The notes below the pieces were generated by a model. That model was not told the origin of the DNA, searched no databases, and saw nothing but the letters and a program-made list of their open reading frames with translations. Below, one piece after another: positions 60,165-64,000 of a stretch of DNA of 64,000 nt (positions are counted from its first letter, which is position 1; every line of letters begins with the position of its first letter). The position numbers and the translations under genes were made by a program. The stretch comes from Alphaproteobacteria bacterium (lineage in GTDB: Bacteria; Pseudomonadota; Alphaproteobacteria; Micavibrionales; Micavibrionaceae): NCBI GenBank assembly GCA_016699735.1, contig CP065008.1, positions 992,001-1,056,000 on the forward strand, given 5' to 3'.

Positions 60165-62009
60165 CTAACCCGCCAGAGCCTGCAGCCACTGCTCTTCCAT
60201 CGCCTCTAACTCCGCCACCACTTGCGTGTGCTGATCCTGCACATTCTTCGTTTCGGCGAGAGGCTTCGTATAAAACCCGTCCGCACTCATCAAGGTTTCC
60301 AGTTCCGCCTTTTGCGCCTCCAACGTCTCGATCTTCTTCTCCAGTTTCGGATCAGCCACTTTCAACGGTATAACCTCCGCAGAGACATCAACCGTCTTTT
60401 CTTTTTTCTTCTTACTGTCTTTCGCTTTGTCACGGCGCGCCTGAATGGTGAAATGGCGGTAATCTTCTAAATCCCCGTCGAAATGCACACACGCGCCATC
60501 ACGCACAACCCAGAGACGATCCGCCACACGCTCCACCATGTTTGGATCGTGACTCACAATGACAATAGCGCCTTCGTAATTGTTGAGCGCCTGCACCAAG
60601 GCTTCCCGCGCATCAATATCCAAATGGTTCGTCGGCTCATCCAGCAGCAGCAAATGCGGCGCATCGAAGCTCATGAGGGCAAAAAGCAATCGGGCCTTCT
60701 CCCCCCCGCTGAGGGATTTGATCGTATTATTCGCTAGCGTATGCGGAAAACCAAAAGATCCCAGTTTCGCGCGCACCTTAGGCTCCGTAATATCCGGATA
60801 GGTTTTACGCATCAGCGTCATCATTTCCTGATAGGGCGTGGATTCAACATCCAACTCCTCTGTCTGGTGCTGGGAAAAATAGCCGATGCGAAGCTTGGGC
60901 GAACGAAACACATCGCCGCTCATCGGCGCGAGCTTATCGGCAATCAGCTTCATCAAGGTGGATTTCCCTTGCCCGTTCACGCCCAGCAGCGCAATCCGAT
61001 CATCATTCGCGATGCTTTCGCGCACGCGCTTCAAAATGGGTTTCCCGGCCGAATATCCAATATCCGCCCCATTGATGGAAATCATCGGCGAAGGAATTTC
61101 CTTCGGGTTAGGGAAGGTAAAATGCACGGCGCGGTCAGCAATCACGGCATCTACAATATCCATCCGCTCGAGTGCCTTAATCCGGCTCTGTGCCTGACTG
61201 GCTTTGGAGGCTTGCGCCTTGAAACGGTCAACGAATTTTTGCATATGCGCTCGCTCGGCTTGCTGCTTCTCGAACATCTTCTGCTGAAGGCCGAGCGCTT
61301 CGGCGCGTTCCCGCTCGAACGTGTCATAATTGCCGGTGTACATTTTAAGCTTTTGGCGATCGACATGGATAACATGATCGATACATTTATTCAAAACTTC
61401 GCGGTCGTGAGAAATAATCAGCAATGTATGCGGATAGCTGGCGAGATAGCTCTCGAGCCACATGATCGCTTCAAGGTCCAGATGGTTTGTAGGCTCATCA
61501 AGTAACAGGATTTCAGGCTCGACGAACAACGCCGCAGCCAGCGCGACGCGCATCCGCCACCCGCCGCTGAAGGATGAAAACGGCTCGCTAAGCTGCTCTT
61601 CCGTAAACCCAAGCCCCGTCAGAAGGCGCGCGGCCTTGGCCGGCGCGGAATACGCATCCATATCGGCAAGGCGCTGATAAATATCGGCAATTTTGTTCGG
61701 ATCCTCTTCCGTCTCGGCCTGCTTCCAAAGGCGGGCCATCTCCTCATCCGCCTCCAGCACCAAATCAAGAAGCGATGTCTCGACCTCGGGAATGTCCTGC
61801 CGGACCATCCCCATCCTCTGCTTGACACTCATGGCGATTGTCCCGCCATCGGGCGTTAAATCACCCGCAATAAGCTTGAATAATGTGGATTTCCCCGCGC
61901 CGTTTAAGCCGACAACACCCACCTTCCAGTTGTCCATAATGGCAACATTACAGTCGTCCAATATCGTGCGGGCACCAATTTTATAGGTCAGATTTGATAT
62001 AGTCAGCAT
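60165..62009 (-). CDS. ABC-F family ATPase (YheS-like)
   Basis: A 614-residue soluble protein with two ABC ATPase domains. In the first, Walker A is GLNGAGKST near residue 35, signature FSGGWRMRV near 147 and Walker B ILLLDEPTNHLDLEA. In the second, GVNGQGKST near 344, SLSGGEKARL and LLLLDEPTNHLDIDA. The linker between them (about 230-290) is Lys/Gln/Ala rich with a P-site-tRNA interaction motif shape. The C-terminus has a coiled-coil domain. ABC-F proteins act on stalled ribosomes; YheS-like members assist particular nascent chains. It has no membrane domain. Confidence 0.93.
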   Translation of the reverse strand: MLTISNLTYKIGARTILDDCNVAIMDNWKVGVVGLNGAGKSTLFKLIAGDLTPDGGTIAMSVKQRMGMVRQDIPEVETSLLDLVLEADEEMARLWKQAETEEDPNKIADIYQRLADMDAYSAPAKAARLLTGLGFTEEQLSEPFSSFSGGWRMRVALAAALFVEPEILLLDEPTNHLDLEAIMWLESYLASYPHTLLIISHDREVLNKCIDHVIHVDRQKLKMYTGNYDTFERERAEALGLQQKMFEKQQAERAHMQKFVDRFKAQASKASQAQSRIKALERMDIVDAVIADRAVHFTFPNPKEIPSPMISINGADIGYSAGKPILKRVRESIANDDRIALLGVNGQGKSTLMKLIADKLAPMSGDVFRSPKLRIGYFSQHQTEELDVESTPYQEMMTLMRKTYPDITEPKVRAKLGSFGFPHTLANNTIKSLSGGEKARLLFALMSFDAPHLLLLDEPTNHLDIDAREALVQALNNYEGAIVIVSHDPNMVERVADRLWVVRDGACVHFDGDLEDYRHFTIQARRDKAKDSKKKKEKTVDVSAEVIPLKVADPKLEKKIETLEAQKAELETLMSADGFYTKPLAETKNVQDQHTQVVAELEAMEEQWLQALAG

Positions 62010-62151
62010 AGGATCAAGCAGCTTTCATTCTTTTGAATGCGCGCTTATGACATAAAAAAGGGCGAAAAGGAAGAATTTATCCTTATTCTAACCCAGTAAA
62101 CAGCGAGGTTTTCCGTTAGATTCTCTATATGCACGGAAATCTAAAAGTGAA

Positions 62152-62225
62152 TGGCTGGGGTACTAGGATTCGAACCTAGGATCGCGGTACCAAAAACCGC
62201 TGCCTTACCGCTTGGCCATACCCCA
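62152..62225 (-). tRNA. tRNA-Gln (TTG)
   Basis: The minus-strand sequence folds into a normal cloverleaf: acceptor TGGGGTA with TACCCCA, D-arm GCC..GGC, anticodon stem GCGGT/ACCGC with the loop TTTTGGT (anticodon TTG), and T-arm CCTAG-GTTCGAA-TCCTAG-like. CCA is encoded in the gene. It is upstream of ABC-F on the same strand. It contrasts with the permuted tRNA-like RNAs at 39.2-39.5 kb. Confidence 0.95.
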
Positions 62226-62424
62226 ATGTCTGAGCATTGATGCCAGAGAGGAAACCTTATACCAGACAATTTACCGAACGCAAGCCTTCTTTGGCCGGAA
62301 AAAGGCTGGGGAACCCTAGGGCATATCCTTGTTTAAACTCTAACTTATCCGCAGCATTGCACGAAATGTTGAAGGGTTTTTCTTGGCCATATTTTCCAAA
62401 ATGTTTATAGTCTGAGCAGAAAAA

Positions 62425-62446
62425 CCGCAGAATCATGATTCTGCGG
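62425..62446 (-). terminator. Perfect 22-bp palindrome, probable terminator
   Basis: CCGCAGAATCA and its exact complement TGATTCTGCGG. Read on the minus strand it is followed by TTTTTCTGC, so it fits a rho-independent terminator for minus-strand transcripts; on the plus strand only CATTTT follows. The rest of 62226-62534 (309 bp) shows no gene that I recognise. The palindrome lies about 90 bp before the next coding sequence. Confidence 0.6.
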
Positions 62447-62534
62447 CATTTTGGCTATATATTTTCCTAGCCAAATAAAATTATAGTTTACTGAACATCT
62501 GCACTCACTGCTTACCGGAAAGGGTCACCGCGCT

Positions 62535-64000
62535 ATGGCTTTCAAAAGAACATCCGAAGGACGTGTATTTTTCAAGAGCACGGAGGATGAAAACAAGCCG
62601 GGCGGCGGCAACGGTAACGGTGGCCTGCCGCTTATTCCTGAACCATCCCCGAACGATCAAAGCCAGATGCAGATTCTCGTCCTTTTGAAATCCCTGAACG
62701 CCAAGCTTCTGGACACGCAGGAGGAAAGGGCAGTCCTCAAGGAGGAACTCGTTAAATACCGCGCCGAACTCAAAACGCTGGAGGACAAGGCGAAGAAGCA
62801 CGATCAGGGCTATCTCGATCTTGAACAGAAAGTCGCCGCACGGCAGAACGAAGCTTCAAAAAAGGCCTCCCGCGTCGAGGAGACGATGAAACAGACGGCC
62901 AAGGAGCTGGAGCAGGCCCGCAAGCTCGTCGAGGCGCTGGAGGGCAAGACCCAGGACAGCGAAGAGGTCATCAAGGGCATCAGGGAAGACCTCGTCCAGC
63001 GCAAGCGGATGGAAGAGGAAATGCTCAATATCCAAAAAGCCATTGAGCAGCAGCAGAAGGACCAGTCCGACCAGATCGCCGAAAATCTGACGGCCTTCGT
63101 GGCGCTCACCAAGCGCATGACCGACACTGAGGCGCGTCAGGAAGCCATAGACAACAAGATCGAGGAGGCGACCACCGAATTCCTCAAGCTCGACCGCAAG
63201 ATCAACAAGGCGATCGAAGATCGCACCCGCCTGATGCGAAAGATTGAGCGCATCGAGGAGAGTGTGCAGGAGACCCGCGAAGCCCTGAACGCCAAGGCCA
63301 TGGTGCTGCTCACCAGTCAGGGCCGCACGGCTGCGGCCGACTACGCGCAGATCACCGACGGAACGCTGGGGCCGGACCAGTTCCTTCCGGGCCACATTCC
63401 CGACGCGGAGGAGAAAAAATCCTTCTGGGTCAGGAATTTTAATCTGGACGCTTCGGCGCTGTCCATGATCGTGGTCATCGGCCTGCTTCTCGGCTGGATG
63501 ATCAGCGAAATCAAGCGCCCGCAGACCCTCACGGGCCTAACCGCGCCGGAGGAAATCAGCTGGACGGGCGAACGGGCGCTGCCGCCGAAAAATGAATCCC
63601 TCGCGGAGAATGCGGGCGAACAAAACGAAACCGCGCTCTCCGAGATGCTGCAATCGCCCGATGCCACAGCCACGGTCCCCGGGATTTCGCCGCCGGAAGC
63701 CTTGCCGGCGGCTGAGGCGGCGGACGAACAGACACAAACGCCCGAAGAGTCCGCCCCGGCAGAAGAGGCGTCTGCCGAAATCCCGGCTTTGCCCGCTGTG
63801 TCAACGCCAGAGGCGATCGACGAGGCGATTAAAACCGAAGACAACAAAACCCTCATGGCCGCGATGGAGGAAAATCCCGACGCCGTGGCTGACCGCCTCA
63901 ACGCCATCGAACCTTCGGCGTTAAGTTCCGAGGATTTGCGCGAAACCCCTCCGGCAACGGAAGAAAAAACCACCGCGGAAACATCGGAATCCGGCAAACC
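62535..64000 (+). CDS. Partial large coiled-coil membrane protein
   Basis: The frame is open from ATG at 62535 to the right edge, giving 488 codons without a stop. Residues about 50-265 are a long charged coiled coil, rich in Glu, Lys and Gln with heptad patterns. A single membrane segment (ALSMIVVIGLLLGWMI) lies near residue 315. Beyond it is an acidic Pro/Ala/Glu-rich region. The N-terminus is a short Gly/Asn-rich segment (GGGNGNGG) and no signal peptide is seen, so the coiled coil is probably cytoplasmic. No family recognised; a structural or scaffolding role is inferred. Confidence 0.7.
   Translation, partial: MAFKRTSEGRVFFKSTEDENKPGGGNGNGGLPLIPEPSPNDQSQMQILVLLKSLNAKLLDTQEERAVLKEELVKYRAELKTLEDKAKKHDQGYLDLEQKVAARQNEASKKASRVEETMKQTAKELEQARKLVEALEGKTQDSEEVIKGIREDLVQRKRMEEEMLNIQKAIEQQQKDQSDQIAENLTAFVALTKRMTDTEARQEAIDNKIEEATTEFLKLDRKINKAIEDRTRLMRKIERIEESVQETREALNAKAMVLLTSQGRTAAADYAQITDGTLGPDQFLPGHIPDAEEKKSFWVRNFNLDASALSMIVVIGLLLGWMISEIKRPQTLTGLTAPEEISWTGERALPPKNESLAENAGEQNETALSEMLQSPDATATVPGISPPEALPAAEAADEQTQTPEESAPAEEASAEIPALPAVSTPEAIDEAIKTEDNKTLMAAMEENPDAVADRLNAIEPSALSSEDLRETPPATEEKTTAETSESGK

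Noticed and set aside
1..64000. CRISPR array, insertion sequence or rRNA
   Set aside because: I found no regularly spaced direct repeats, transposase genes or rRNA-like sequence in the window.

Overview
The window looks like chromosome of a motile, Gram-negative alphaproteobacterium-like organism. This is inferred from gene content and gene style: gyrB, argS, typA, an Aer/CetB-type PAS protein with a chemotaxis transducer, penicillin-binding protein 1C next to an alpha-2-macroglobulin, an RND efflux operon with an outer-membrane lipoprotein, and FNR-type operators. Most genes are GC-rich. Several small AT-rich genes stand apart (9015-9812, 11973-12554, 33451-33960, 41661-42830, 59429-60148) and may be later arrivals.

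Layout. 1-5.6 kb: end of an unknown gene, a split energy-taxis receptor (PAS protein plus transducer) behind an FNR box, pirin, typA and an unknown gene. 5.8-9 kb: an AspT/YidE-type transporter, hemN with its own FNR box, and a scrap of an ABC ATPase gene. 9-18.5 kb: an envelope operon of alpha-2-macroglobulin, DUF2199 protein, pbpC and a membrane protein. 18.6-24.4 kb: phosphate transport (DUF47 plus Pit), a 3-hydroxybutyrate dehydrogenase-like SDR, a prolyl oligopeptidase and a transglutaminase-like protein. 24.5-26.6 kb: an EF-hand/UspA/PH-domain operon behind a third FNR box. 26.7-38.5 kb: argS with an unusual AT-rich insertion, LOG-family protein, PEBP, beta-CASP nuclease, BKACE enzyme, gyrB, hisC and greB.

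The most striking part is 38.48-41.54 kb. Two tandem copies of a roughly 220-nt structured RNA precede a TROVE/Ro60 (Rsr) gene. Each copy has a long closing stem supported by compensatory base changes. Inside it lies a tRNA-like fold in circularly permuted order: T-arm, then an acceptor-like stem capped by a GNRA tetraloop, then D-arm. These are bacterial Y RNAs of the YrlA type. They have a promoter containing a perfect palindrome and a strong terminator before rsr. A similar 27-nt element lies 0.6 kb upstream, beside an internally deleted fragment of the nearby hisC gene.

41.6-50.8 kb: an AlbA_2-domain protein, an ABC exporter, an Old Yellow Enzyme, a lipase-like protein, and an NAD-salvage operon (PRPP synthetase, NadV/NAMPT, NrtR regulator) with palindromic operator candidates and a frameshifted small ORF in its leader. 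51-58.2 kb: an HU-like protein and a TetR-controlled RND efflux operon. 58.4-64 kb: DUF188 and RRM proteins, two small unknowns, an ABC-F ATPase, tRNA-Gln(TTG), and the start of a coiled-coil membrane protein that runs off the window.
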